A stretch of 64,000 nucleotides of DNA from Rhodeus uyekii. Taxonomy: Eukaryota > Chordata > Actinopteri > Cypriniformes > Acheilognathidae. This document shows, piece after piece, positions 24,801 through 31,101 of the stretch; position 1 is the stretch's first letter, and the number at the start of each line of letters is the position of its first letter. Below the pieces are notes generated by a model that had not been told where the DNA came from, did no database searches, and saw only the letters and a program-made list of their open reading frames with translations. Location: the NCBI GenBank assembly GCA_037043235.1, contig JAWRVZ010000314.1, positions 460,007-524,006 of the forward strand. The letters run 5' to 3'. Made by a program: the position numbers and the translations under genes.

Positions 24801-26250
24801 ACTGAGGTGAGTAAACATCATTTTGTTGCGGTCATTAATACAAACAGGAATTTAAGTTTAAATGTATCATATTCTAAACAAATATATTTTAGATATTAGG
24901 GTTGTGATATCACAATGTTAGTTTGTGAATGATTAAAATGTCTTCACGAAAGGAGAACATAGAATTTTGCTACTGTTCACATTTTATCGTTTGCGGTTCT
25001 GGTGCCTCTGTCCCAACACTCTGTACAACATGACAAACATTCACATCACATTTTGCAACGTAGTGAAAGAGTTATGCTCACGTGACACTGCAGCTCTTCA
25101 CAATCTCTAAAGTTTATTATTTGCATTCATTTTAAAGCTTGCATTCACACACAAACACTTTATAACATGAACACAATCGGTTATTACTTAACTGAACAGT
25201 TGAGTGAAATCCTGATGTGTGTCATTATATTGAATCTGCAGCCTCATAAACCTGATGCCTCTTTGTCATTAATGTTAATCAAACAACTAAACACTAGGAG
25301 AAAATCACTTGCTGCAATTCACAACTTCTTTGTGATTTACTGAGTAGCTTTAATAGGAATAAATCTATGTTTAATTCATACAGTAAATATGGAGTGTTTT
25401 TTGTTGCTAATTGCTCATTTTTATTACTTTATTTCACATTTATATCTTGTATTTCCCTGTTATTTGTGACATTTTATGTTAGTTTTCATAAAGATAAAAT
25501 AATGAAATAAGTCATTTTGCCATTATTCCTAAATATGGCCTAAATGGTATTTTTTTTAAATGTGAGAATTTAGTTTTGTTGATCTGCTCAGTGACTTGCA
25601 GAAAGGTATTAAAAACAAACACAAAAAAAAGAAAAGTGATAAGATTGTGGATTGTGAGCCTTTCTGAGTAAAGTGTTGTTATTTTTTATAAAATCATTTA
25701 TCAATCTAATTACAGGAACCCAATGCTAGTTAGAGTCTGTTACACTTTGTACTTAAAGTAATTGAAATACAGTAACTAATTTGCAACTTGTTCCATTCAG
25801 CATTGTTTTCTCTTCTGATTCCTCTTTACAGCCTACACAAAGACAGCTGGTTTAGCCGGAACATTGGTGGATTGTTTGCATCTAAAGCTCAGGAGGAGCG
25901 TGTGAAATCAACAGAACAAGAAAAATCACCCTCAGGTGAAAGATCCTCAGAAGGTTTTCACTATAATACTGTATTATTAAATATATGTGTGATGTAACTT
26001 TGGTGAGAAACTGTTTTTTTCCTGTTTGAAAACCTTTGTTATGAAAGTTGTTTCTTTGAAAAGTGATTATCATACTCTTATTCATTATTATTTAAAATGA
26101 TTAATAATGCATAAAGTATAGAAGGAAGAGACTCAGACTTACAAATTACATTACGTTTTGTTTTTTACAGGTGAATTGGAGAAGAGAGGAGAGCCTGGTT
26201 TGAATTCAGATGAGGATGCTAGCAGGAATAACTGTGGGACTGCAGTATAA
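91..26250 (+). CDS. NLRC3-like receptor gene, 3' portion (19 LRR exons plus 2 tail exons)
   Basis: Fish NLR-C (NLRC3-like) proteins are cytosolic pattern sensors with a FISNA-NACHT core followed by ribonuclease-inhibitor-type LRRs. Only the LRR and C-terminal part is visible here; the NACHT exons must lie upstream of base 1. I see 19 exons of 162, 171 or 174 bp with AG acceptors and GT donors. All begin with one base that completes a split codon (phase 2 in, phase 2 out), so any exon can be added or skipped without frameshift. I translated each and found no stop. Each encodes about 57 residues, i.e. two LRRs with the LxxLDLSxN core. The tail exons end in a TAA at 26248-26250, with no B30.2/SPRY exon. 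The gene spans more than 26 kb because its introns are full of transposons. NLR identity is inferred from LRR style and from the neighbouring NLR N-terminal exon; a plain LRR gene or an assembly collapse of several genes is the alternative. Confidence 0.85.
306..1056. mobile_element. Tigger/pogo-like nonautonomous DNA transposon, copy 1
   Basis: The element is bounded by inverted ends that start CAGTAATTCCACGGTTTAC on the left and end AAACTCGTAAACCAAGG...TACTG on the right, with TA on both sides (304-305 and 1057-1058), as expected for Tc1/mariner-pogo TA target duplication. A second copy lies in the opposite orientation at 40662-41486. Small ORFs inside it look accidental. No transposase is visible. 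Assignment to Tigger rests on resemblance of the ends to vertebrate Tigger termini. Confidence 0.6.
1638..1811 (+). CDS. LRR exon 2 (type B)
   Basis: 174 bp, acceptor CCTGTAG, donor GTGAGT. Encodes the type B module beginning FLKSPAAQEACDYLTKVLG, with core LTELDLSEDKLGDLDG. Near twin of the exon at 2779; related exons lie at 8338 and 10090. No stop. Confidence 0.85.
1898..2068 (+). CDS. LRR exon 3 (type C)
   Basis: 171 bp, acceptor TGTTTAG, donor GTGAGT. Encodes LNNCELTQKRFSVLATVLSS and a MNLNNSRLLDSGVKV core. It is separated from exon 2 by an intron of only 86 bp. Its near twin is at 3077-3247. Confidence 0.85.
2191..2361 (+). CDS. LRR exon 4 (type D)
   Basis: 171 bp, acceptor TTTTTCAG, donor GTGAGT. 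Encodes LNRCALTKESCLALASVLSS and core VLDVSNNNLQDSGVKLL. Closest relative in the window is the exon at 9245. Open throughout. Confidence 0.85.
2515..2688 (+). CDS. LRR exon 5 (type A)
   Basis: 174 bp, acceptor GTTCTAG, donor GTGATT. Nearly the same as exon 1, and it opens a second A-B-C block, so exons 1-3 and 5-7 look like products of a segment duplication. Confidence 0.85.
2779..2952 (+). CDS. LRR exon 6 (type B)
   Basis: 174 bp, acceptor TTCTGTAG, donor GTGAGA. Near-identical to exon 2, with changes such as CDFLTKVLCISPLLLTEL. The short upstream intron (90 bp) follows exon 5. Confidence 0.85.
3077..3247 (+). CDS. LRR exon 7 (type C)
   Basis: 171 bp, acceptor GTATTTAG, donor GTGAGT. Near-identical to exon 3, including flanking intron bases. 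No type D exon follows; instead about 4.6 kb of repeat DNA separates it from exon 8. Confidence 0.85.
3248..4379. other. Intron sequence without recognised gene
   Basis: Contains a (GT)n microsatellite at about 3404-3438 and AG-rich unclassified sequence. No splice-flanked LRR exon was found here. The short ORFs have no recognisable protein character. The 4190-4379 end may belong to the DIRS-like element that follows. Confidence 0.5.
4814..5300 (-). pseudogene. DIRS tyrosine recombinase, broken
   Basis: The minus strand carries CPIHALHVYVDR and QLFVCFGG, matching CPVRALDAYVHR and QIFVCFGA of the copy at 12845. In another frame it carries ASLRDICKAAGWATPNTF followed by VRFYNL, which corresponds to the C-terminal catalytic Tyr region. 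The His of the H/W position reads Asn here. A TAA at 4814-4816 ends the frame. Frameshifts make it a relic. Confidence 0.7.
5702..6800 (-). pseudogene. DIRS reverse transcriptase/RNase H, broken
   Basis: Minus-strand reading gives the RT fingers motif VLDLRVLNQTLHRLPFK, then QDWFAAIDL, and after a deletion NYLDDWLILAQS, which carries the YxDD catalytic box. The intervening palm segment is lost or scrambled (LFFVLTLSPPIF). RNase H follows with TTDASTTGWGAV and the NCLELLAVHLAL helix. The parts lie in at least three frames, so this copy cannot encode an active enzyme. Confidence 0.8.
7887..8060 (+). CDS. LRR exon 8 (type A)
   Basis: 174 bp, acceptor TTTTCTAG, donor GTGAAA. Encodes LSDCSITEDGYKALASAL and KELDLTGNDPGQSGVKLL. 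It starts the third A-B block after the decayed DIRS copy. Confidence 0.85.
8338..8511 (+). CDS. LRR exon 9 (type B)
   Basis: 174 bp, acceptor GTTTCTAG, donor GTGAGT. Encodes LLQSPAAEEACQYVNGVVG and the LNLSEHELGDTRVNQ core shared with exon 12. It is more diverged from exons 2 and 6 than those are from each other. Confidence 0.85.
9245..9415 (+). CDS. LRR exon 10 (type D-like)
   Basis: 171 bp, acceptor CATTTAG, donor GTGATT. Encodes LCNCDLTEESCSTLATVL and the LDMSNNNLQDSGVKKL core. Upstream intron 8512-9244 holds a long poly-T run at about 9024-9049 and no other recognised element. Confidence 0.85.
9553..9714 (+). CDS. LRR exon 11 (type A, shortened)
   Basis: 162 bp, acceptor TTCTCTAG, donor GTGAGA. 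It matches type A up to the final LRR, where four codons are missing (ends DDLLHGPKKL). The frame is kept, so the loss is tolerated by the phase-2 design. Confidence 0.85.
10090..10260 (+). CDS. LRR exon 12 (type B)
   Basis: 171 bp, acceptor TTCTGCAG, donor GTGAGT. Encodes FLSPAAEEAFQYVIGFVD then the same LNLSEHELGDTRVNQ core as exon 9. One codon shorter than other B exons near its start. Confidence 0.85.
10949..11122 (+). CDS. LRR exon 13 (type E)
   Basis: 174 bp, acceptor GTCTTCAG, donor GTCAGT. Encodes LCACSITEKQCIILTSAL and LRQLDLSGNQIKNTGVKHL. First of four type E exons (10949, 11893, 18125, 22608), which are more consensus-like LRRs than A-D. Confidence 0.85.
11361..11534 (+). CDS. LRR exon 14 (type F)
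   Basis: 174 bp, acceptor CACTGTAG, donor GTTAGT. Encodes MRCCEMTDEGCSAVTSAL and LRELELSGNQLGYSG. Type F alternates with type E here (E-F-E-F). Confidence 0.85.
11893..12066 (+). CDS. LRR exon 15 (type E)
   Basis: 174 bp, acceptor CCCTTCAG, donor GTCTGT. Encodes LCKCSIKEKQCGFLASAL and LDLSGNKLKHTRVKHF. No stop. Confidence 0.85.
12153..12326 (+). CDS. LRR exon 16 (type F)
   Basis: 174 bp, acceptor GATTGCAG, donor GTTAGT. Encodes LRHCGIEDKDCSAVTSAL and LDLSGNKLGQSGVMNL. The DIRS element begins only 111 bp downstream of this exon. Confidence 0.85.
12480..12642 (+). repeat. DIRS copy 1 inverted terminal repeat, low-coordinate end
   Basis: About 160 bp, beginning ACGAGACACTGCGTCGAGAC and including the TGATGACGTCATCACG palindrome and a TATAAAGG box. 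It is the reverse complement of 17543-17700 with very few differences. The outermost 42 bp (12438-12479) are unique to this end and reappear, inverted, in the internal complementary region. Confidence 0.9.
12690..12790. repeat. DIRS copy 1 internal complementary region
   Basis: Reads GACGCAGTGTCTCGTTCCCT, continues through the inverted left terminus, and joins directly to the inverted right terminus at GAGACGTTCCCTG. It is therefore complementary to both outer ends fused together with one shared GTT (AAC). In the DIRS1 model this region templates the completion and circularisation of the linear copy. Confidence 0.9.
12845..14000 (-). pseudogene. DIRS tyrosine recombinase (YR), frameshifted
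   Basis: The YR makes the integrating strand exchanges of DIRS elements. The C-terminal half (13375-12845) is open and shows CPVRALDAYVHR, QIFVCFGAPRGSP, the HxxR box in RAHSTRSMA, and DAAGWSSPHTFIRFYQLD with the probable nucleophile Tyr. The N-terminal half (13695-13342) has the core-binding motif AAGLSPSTLKVYVAA. A one-base deletion near 13400, compared with the copy at 31472-32479, breaks the join at the first catalytic Arg region. A 22-bp tandem duplication at 13811-13854 breaks it upstream. The frame overlaps the end of RT/RNase H, which is normal for this group. Confidence 0.85.
13811..13854 (+). repeat. 22-bp tandem duplication in the YR frame
   Basis: The unit GTCTCTACAACCTCGGCTGAGA occurs twice head to tail; the DIRS copy at 30735 has it once. 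Because 22 is not a multiple of 3, it shifts the recombinase reading frame. Confidence 0.9.
13968..15904 (-). CDS. DIRS reverse transcriptase/RNase H
   Basis: Long open frame on the minus strand starting about 15904. Motifs in order: FIVPKKDGGMRPILDLRLLN, then DWFVTIDLKDAYFHI (first catalytic Asp), LPFGLALSPRTFTK, and NYIDDWLILAQ (YxDD box). RNase H follows with LSTDASRAGWGAV, NALEMMAVWMAL and VVVRTDNTSVVSYINHQGG, then a conserved extension (QVDLFASRETTHCPLWFS). Compared with the copy at 32086-32370, a 5-bp loss near 13985 throws the frame into that of the recombinase, so the ORF runs on to 13436 as an accidental fusion. The RT and RNase H catalytic residues appear intact. Confidence 0.85.
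15953..17416 (-). pseudogene. DIRS gag with one in-frame TGA
   Basis: Structural nucleocapsid-type protein. The N-terminal 178 codons run from ATG at 17416 to a TGA at 16882-16880. The same frame continues without further stops from 16879 to 15953. The second DIRS copy has Trp (TGG) at this place, so it is a single nonsense change. A zinc-binding-like pattern C-x2-C-x4-H-x9-C-x2-C lies at about residues 27-50. An acidic Ser-rich middle and a basic C-terminus (KKKGRASGQQ, KAKSKRP) follow. The product is a relic in this copy. Confidence 0.8.
17543..17718 (-). repeat. DIRS copy 1 inverted terminal repeat, high-coordinate end
   Basis: Reverse complement of 12480-12642, with the outermost TTCCCTTGACAGGGAAC ending in the boundary AAC. 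It lies upstream of gag, so it carries the element's promoter; the TTTATACTCCC stretch is the inverted TATA-like box. Confidence 0.88.
17719..18124. other. Intron remainder before LRR exon 17
   Basis: AT-rich intron with no recognised element, ending in the pyrimidine tract and TCTTCAG acceptor of the next exon. Confidence 0.5.
18125..18298 (+). CDS. LRR exon 17 (type E)
   Basis: 174 bp, acceptor GTCTTCAG, donor GTTAGT. Encodes LCECSITEKQCLILTSAL and LDLSVNELGQSGVENL. First exon after the DIRS insertion; frame and splice sites are untouched. Confidence 0.85.
18299..20042. other. Repeat-rich intron
   Basis: Holds a TATG/TA microsatellite at about 18795-18856. A diverged fish interspersed repeat lies at about 19310-19560 (CATTTTCAGCATCATTACT). 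A LINE/SINE-type 3' tail with GATTCAA repeats lies at 19885-19970, minus orientation. No LRR exon seen. Confidence 0.5.
20043..21030 (-). mobile_element. Small retroelement with TM/coiled-coil ORF, copy 1
   Basis: On the minus strand the element starts near a CTGCACTGTAGGAG...GCGCGAGGAAGCGAGAGC region, passes a 106-codon ORF, and ends at 20043 in GATTCTGATTCTGATTCT repeats typical of CR1/L2-group retroposon tails. An ORF-less relative lies at about 27130-27533 on the plus strand and a second ORF copy at 21040-21780. No reverse transcriptase is visible, so it would be mobilised in trans. I do not recognise the family. Confidence 0.55.
20592..20912 (-). CDS. Unknown small ORF, hydrophobic N-terminus and coiled coil (copy 1)
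   Basis: 106 codons. A hydrophobic stretch (MIGLLMAGFLFFGFG) at residues 7-21 could be a membrane segment. It is followed by a heptad-like region containing LKELDQRVIQIEELNRNNA. Compared with the copy at 21402-21722, an extra T in a T-run near 20673 shifts the last 25 codons, so this copy is damaged. No homologous family is recognised. The conserved start motif MAGFLFFGFG is at 20879. Confidence 0.45.
   Translation of the reverse strand: MERIFYMIGLLMAGFLFFGFGTALTYQKIFLYVEIKKCFVVACGRLKELDQRVIQIEELNRNNAVRTTYVGSIESQTGELFTDCNRSDHEARRDVYGTVRTEHDRS
21040..21780 (-). mobile_element. Small retroelement with TM/coiled-coil ORF, copy 2 (partial)
   Basis: Parallels copy 1 from the CACGTGATGGGATTTTTTG region through GTCCGGATCATAATCAATCA to the ORF, in the same orientation, but lacks the GATTCTG tail and the 5' GCGCGAGGAAGC region. 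Copy 1 and copy 2 lie head to tail with no unique DNA between them. Confidence 0.5.
21402..21722 (-). CDS. Unknown small ORF, hydrophobic N-terminus and coiled coil (copy 2)
   Basis: 106 codons beginning MAGFLFFGFGIALTYRKIG, then LKELDQRVIQIEELNRNNAL, and a C-terminal IGELLRTVTGLAMRLDEM helix lost by frameshift in copy 1. Conservation of the amino-acid frame between two copies that differ in length by small in-frame indels suggests the ORF was once coding. Function unknown. Confidence 0.5.
   Translation of the reverse strand: MAGFLFFGFGIALTYRKIGKTAASKFTQPLSVEIKECFGVVCLKELDQRVIQIEELNRNNALRTADTQGRVGSIGSQIGELLRTVTGLAMRLDEMSRGTAWTGREC
21781..22607. other. AT-rich intron, nothing recognised
   Basis: No repeat family or exon recognised. 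Ends in the TTGTCTTCAG acceptor of the next LRR exon. Confidence 0.5.
22608..22781 (+). CDS. LRR exon 18 (type E)
   Basis: 174 bp, acceptor GTCTTCAG, donor GTGAGG. Encodes LRKCGITENQCVILTSAL and LDLSENQIENTGVKVV. No stop. Confidence 0.85.
23399..23877 (+). repeat. LTR-like dispersed repeat, TGATGTCC...CTGACACA
   Basis: Starts TGATGTCCGGTCCCGATAC and ends GAAACCTGACACA, with AATAAA at about 23814 before GAGTCCTCGTCAC. A diverged copy lies inverted at about 38957-39412. TG...CA ends and an internal polyadenylation signal suggest a solo LTR; a nonautonomous retroposon is the alternative. Confidence 0.45.
24645..24806 (+). CDS. LRR exon 19 (last LRR)
   Basis: 162 bp, acceptor TTTCTAG, donor GTGAGT. 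Encodes LNDCGITDVGCLVQSLAE and LDLSKNNITSSKQQLIDML, a divergent capping module. Terminal LRR exons often diverge in this way. Confidence 0.8.
25832..25935 (+). CDS. C-terminal tail exon 1
   Basis: 104 bp, acceptor CTTTACAG, donor GTGAAA. It enters in phase 2 from exon 19 and leaves in phase 1. Encodes LHKDSWFSRNIGGLF then a charged Glu/Lys/Ser tail. A second possible donor lies about 20 bp downstream (AAGGTTTTC). No known domain. Confidence 0.6.
26171..26250 (+). CDS. C-terminal tail exon 2 with stop
   Basis: Acceptor TTTTTTACAG. Continues in frame from the previous exon: ELEKRGEPGLNSDEDASR..., ending in TAA at 26248-26250. Low-complexity acidic tail, no B30.2 domain. 3' UTR presumably follows; its polyadenylation site was not determined. 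Confidence 0.6.
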
Positions 26251-26449
26251 GGCCTCCATTATTATGATGTTGGGATTAAACCCAACCATAATGAAACCAT
26301 TTAAAATATTGCTTATTATAATAATCAAATGTAGTACTTAATTAAAATAGTTTTACCCTTTATTGCACTGTTATTCTACATATGAAATGACAAGAGAAAT
26401 AGAAGTCTTGCACATACACAGAAAATTAGTACCGTAATGAAAAATAAGG

Positions 26450-26895
26450 ACTTACAGGTTGCCTGTACAGTTCAGGATTCATTTTAAATTTCTTTTATTT
26501 GTTTTTAAATCTCTAAATGGTCTTGCCCCATCATACATGTCTGAGCTACTTGTTCCTTACACACCCACCCGTTCTCTTAGGTTAGCTGATCAACTGCTCC
26601 TGAAAGTGCCCAAAACGAGGAGTAAATTAAGAGGGGATCGTGCTTTTGCGGCGGCAGCACCAAAAATGTGGAATGACCTGCACATTAGGCAGGCCACCTC
26701 AATTCTTCGTTTTAAATCTCTTTTAAAAACCCAGCTTTTTTTCTGTGGCTTTTAGCACTTGAAGTTGACATTTTGTGACTTTTTATTTCTATTTTATGTA
26801 TTAGTATTTTTTTTATTTTTTTTACCTTCCTGTACAGCACTTTGGTCTACTTCGGTAGTTTTAAAGTGCTTTATAAATAAAGTTTGTTGTTGTTG
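26450..26895 (+). mobile_element. LINE 3' end (CR1/L2/Rex1 group), pol C-terminus
   Basis: An open stretch at 26459-26755 encodes the typical C-terminal end of fish non-LTR pol (FVFKSLNGLAPSYMSELL, RSKLRGDRAFAAAAPKMWND, FKSLLKTQLFF). It then passes to a 3' UTR ending AAGTGCTTTATAAATAAAG with TTG repeats. 5'-truncated as usual; no RT or endonuclease is present. Confidence 0.8.
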
Positions 26896-27129
26896 TTTCC
26901 AAAACTATGCAGATTTATTTTTGTAAAACATACAAAAAGACTTTTGTTAAAGTCTGTAATATTTTGTACCTGAATAATACTGTTAGATAGACCTTCCTGA
27001 AAACAATTTCTATGCTAATGTTATTTATTACAGTGCTTTAGTCACAATGTCTGTGTCACAGTGTCAAAATTTGTTAAGACACAAATGTTTTGTTTTGTTG
27101 CCATTAATGATTATTGTACTAACAAATTG

Positions 27130-27533
27130 TACTTCCTGCCTCTCTACAGTGCAGACGTGTATCTCTCTCCTCTCGCTCTCCTCTCGCTCTCCTCTCGCTT
27201 CCTCGCGCTTTTGTATTTTGTTGTCTTTCTTTTTCACTGACCAACATCCGTCTGCCTGTACTCTCCTTATCTGCCCTTATCTATCTCTTCCCCCCCCCCC
27301 CAACTCCACTGAAAAAATCCCAACACGAGTCTTACGTGTAATGTGTGATGTATATTATGTTTGTTTTGTTGTGTCTGCTGCTATCTATGCTTGCTAAACT
27401 GCACTCTTGTTTGTTTGTTCATGTTGTGTTGTAAATGTGCACTGGAAGCTCCAGCACTAAGACAAATTCCTAGTGTGTGCAAGCACACTTGGCAATAAAG
27501 CTCTTTCTGATTCTGATTCTGAACATCATACCT
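27130..27533 (+). mobile_element. ORF-less relative of the small TM/coiled-coil retroelement
   Basis: Shares the 5' TACAGTGCAGACG, CTTCCTCGCGCTTTTGTATT and CAACATCCGTCTGCCTG blocks and the 3' GCTCTTTCTGATTCTGATTC tail with the copy at 20043-21030, but the whole ORF segment is missing. TCACTGAC joins straight to CAACATCC. No GT/AG at the junction, so a deletion and not splicing. Confidence 0.6.
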
Positions 27534-27849
27534 AATATGGTATCCTAATTAAAAAAAAAATATATTTTTTACAAAATTCTGTAAATCAAAGTCTACTAAT
27601 ACCTTACTGAGAGTAAGCCGACATGCTAAAATTACTCATCTCCTTCCCTTTGCTGGGGGTATTATTATAATATTACATTGTTAACCTGCCAGTGATATTT
27701 TATTTTACAGTGATATTTGTAAAAACAAATAAACATTTATTGTAAAACGTGTGTGGTGGGTATATTTTTTTTTATCCCGTCAGGAAAACAGGGATGAAAA
27801 AAAATGTATGCTTTCAAAAAAAGTGATGTTTTTTGACAGTGTAAAAATG

Positions 27850-28200
27850 CAGAAAGTTGTCTGATATGCAGGTGGATAGAAAATACGGTTTGTACAGTAT
27901 ACAAATCATTGCCCCTGCAAGTCCCATAAAACATGAAAACACAATATATGTGTGTTTGCGTGAAAGCGATTGATCGATCTGGCATATGTGATTTATGAGC
28001 ACACAAAAGTGTATAATAAAATTTTTATTATTACAGTGTTATGGTGGTTTATGAGGACACTTAATGTGTCCTAAACACTGTGCAAATGAAGGTTTTCTGT
28101 GATGGTAGGGTTAAGGTTAGTTTAGGGGGAGAGTATACAGTATGTAAAACCTTTACGTCTATGGAGAGTTCCTGTAATCCACACGACAATTTGTCTGTGG
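27850..28200. repeat. Common fish interspersed repeat, two pieces
   Basis: Contains CCCATAAAACATGAAAACACA and GGTAGGGTTAAGGTTAGTTTAGG blocks familiar from a dispersed fish repeat. Boundaries and class not determined. Confidence 0.4.
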
Positions 28201-30042
28201 CTGTGTATGTACATTTTTTCTTGTGCTACATGTAGGCTATATGATATCCCTGTAAAGAGCAACTTGTAAGCTAGTGGGGATGCGCAACTGAAGGAAAGGC
28301 TCAGAAAGGCGGTGCTGGTAAACTGGAACTTTTATTATGAAGCATCTTATTTTTTATGCTGCTTGTTGATGTTAGTTTCCGCCATTGCGCTTTACTTTCA
28401 CTTTCACCATACACGTGTTCCGCACTTTTCTTCAGGTGTGAATGTGTGTTGAGCTAAATCTCAGAAATGGGATTTAAAACTACAATTCCCAGAGTGCATC
28501 AGCAAATCCGCAGTACACCACCTGATTAGTAATTTCCACTGATTGAGAGCACCTGATAAAACATGGAGGTTCTCATTCATTCAGAAAAAAAGAGACTTCA
28601 GAGAGAAGAGACCAGGTCCACTCGAAGATTCAAGCCCAAAGACGCCAATGGTCTGTGCAATGTTCATTTAATTTCTTTGTTTGAAATGCTGTGTAAAGTA
28701 TGTTTAACTGTTCAGTTTAGAAACACATTGCAGCATTGACTTAATTTGTTTTTCTGTTTAAATGAATTTCTGTTCATTTCATTTTGAGTTTGAAAAATTT
28801 AAATGTTAAAATTCTGTTAAATGTTAATTTTACATTTGACGTGGCTTGTTAAAATTGTAACTTTTGTTTCTGTCTTTTTAAAGGTTTACAACCTAATAAA
28901 GGCTAATAAAGACTAAGAAAGACTAAGGAAAACTAATTCAACTGACAAAGTCAAGAAAATAAAAAGTGATTAGTCAAATTTGAGTTGTCCTAGTGTCCTT
29001 TGGGGATTGAATTAGAGGAGGACTTGACAAAGTGTGTGGTTAAATAAAAGCCACATAATATATCCTGACTATACATGTTTTCATGACAGTACAATCTCAA
29101 AAAGAGATGCTGTTACATTTGCTGTGAATATTCAAGATTTCATATAAAAATTATAACAGTTCAGTCTCCTGTTGCTTTTCTCAAACGGAGCATGTAGTGA
29201 ATGAGCAAAATACACGTGTTAATTGATATTCAAGGTTTTTTAATCCTTTGTAATTTATTTAAACTTACTTTATACATACTTCTGACACCGAACTGACGTT
29301 TTTTTTCCCAGTCAGTTGTTCATTTCCAAACCGATTGGAAATTCCTTTACTTAAAGAATAAGGTTTAAAATAAAGTTTATATTTGTTTGAAATGAAAGGC
29401 TTCATTTGTTAGTTCGCATGTGTCGATTGTGTCTGATCACGTACGACCGGTTTGTGTCGACGGAGCTGAAAACGAAGTTTACCTGAAGTTTATAAAGTTT
29501 ACCGCGCTTTTCTGGTAAGTGTCCAATCCTGATGAAGACCCTTCTGTGTCTCATAACAGACTGCTATTAGCCGTAAACATTTTTTAATACTTAGTTTACA
29601 TTCTCATATTTTTAGAACTTGCGTTGTCTTGAAATATGTCCCCATCCTTTATCAAACCTGAGTCATAACACGAGTCTGGTCTAGGATTGCTAACGATGAC
29701 TGTTACTGATGACTAAACATTGTAAAATAAACCCCATTATTCTGACCAGGTCATTTTATTAAATGACCATTTCTAAAACTCTCACTCTAGAAATAATTAA
29801 TCTGAATTTATTAACTACAATAACAACCCGCTGAGATGTAAAACTATTTTATACCATGATAAAGTCTTTGTGGTTGAAGACGTTTGACCTGGTTATGTCA
29901 TACTATTTCATTTTGAAATAGAATGACGTAACGTATCCTCTTTCACAGAAATCACGTGACGTCGGTTTGACAGGAGATCATCTTCATCATCAGTGAATCA
30001 CGGCTGTCATTGAGTTTTGATACGGTCAGGAACTCCATCAAT
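28201..30042. other. Intergenic and upstream region of the Ig gene
   Basis: No recognised exon or repeat. A short ATG frame at 28563 (MEVLIHSEKKRLQ...) has no supporting feature. The stretch just before 30043 is presumably the Ig gene 5' UTR and promoter, but no clear TATA box was identified. Confidence 0.4.
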
Positions 30043-30088
30043 ATGAGGAACATTTCCTTCCTTTTGGGGTTTTTATTACTTCTGGACG
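30043..30088 (+). CDS. Ig-superfamily receptor, signal-peptide exon
   Basis: ATG at 30043 encodes MRNISFLLGFLLLLDG, a typical signal peptide, and ends in phase 1 at donor GTGAGT (30089). The phase matches the Ig exon at 36673. Fish have large families of such V-type Ig receptors on immune cells; the exact family (CD48/SLAM-like, NITR or other) is not determined. Confidence 0.7.
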
Positions 30089-30522
30089 GTGAGTCGCATT
30101 TATTCGTTTTAATATTCAACATTTTTGGTTTCAATATAAGCCACAGAAAATGCACATTTGCTGTTATCTTCTGATTTTAAAATTTCCAGTTTTTCATTGC
30201 ATGCAAACCTTTATTAGTTTTCGAAACAAAGACAAGCATCACATTCACAAAGTAAGTGTTTTTTTTTATTCTTTGGTGGGGGTGGGGGGGGGGGGGTAAG
30301 TGTGTTGTGTGTGTGGTGATATAGACACTCGAAGGCGATGGTGGACTTATGATGATGGATCATATTCTGCGCATCTCCTCACAAAGAGTCATTTTGTGTA
30401 TAAATTCTGAGAAATGCTGACCTTAGTCTGATATGACAATGTTTTGCTTCTTCCTACTATATGTTGAGTCACAACTGTAAAATCAAAATATGTTTTTTTT
30501 CCGGCCATCTAGTCGACTAAAG

Positions 30523-30720
30523 CAGTGGTCGCCAACCCATCGATCTTTGGTTGCCATCCGGTCGATCGCGATCGACTTGTCGACCTTTATCACCATCCTG
30601 GAAGCTCCCGCAAATAAAAACGTTTCAGTTGCCAACTTAGTGACTCTGTCCCGCTCCGCAAGCCCCGATAGGACGACCCCTTAAATGACTGGCCCTTTAA
30701 ATGATCGACTAAGAGTTGAC
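30523..30720 (+). mobile_element. hAT-like repeat fragment
   Basis: Begins CAGTGGTCGCCAACCC, the usual hAT-type terminus of this repeat group. GACTAAAG before it and GACTAAGA near 30705 could be an imperfect 8-bp duplication. It abuts the DIRS copy at 30735. No transposase. Confidence 0.4.
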
Positions 30721-30942
30721 TAGGAAAATCGTCTCCCTTAGAGGGAACGAGACACTGCGTCGAAAACGCATGTGGGAACGTATTAGTGTGATTGTCTCTT
30801 GAAGCGCAATTGAAACCAGGTGTGTGAGTGCACGTAGCCGAGGGTGATGTCATGAGCCAGGAGCATATCAGCATGCAGCACACTAGCAGCCGCAGCTTGA
30901 CCAGTGTCTGAAACAGCCGGCGTGCGATGGAGCTGAGGCTAC

Positions 30943-31049
30943 AAAACGCAGTGTCTCGTTCCCTCTAAGGGAACTAGGGTTACGTAAGTAACCTGAGACA
31001 TTCCCTGTCAAGGGAACTCAACACTGCGTCGAAAACGCATATGGGAACG
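30943..31049. repeat. DIRS copy 2 internal complementary region
   Basis: AAAACGCAGTGTCTCGTTCC through the junction GAGACATTCCCTGTCAAGGG to CATATGGGAACG. The junction shows ATT where copy 1 shows GTT. It records the full-length left terminus that the present copy has lost. Confidence 0.85.
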
Positions 31050-31101
31050 AGAATACCCACGCTGCCTCAGCGAACGGAGTATGCCAAGCTAACGTAGCTC
31101 A

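Noticed and set aside
28563..28652. Short ATG frame MEVLIHSEKK...
   Set aside because: A GTCTGT donor-like site follows, but no partner exon, domain or second copy was found.
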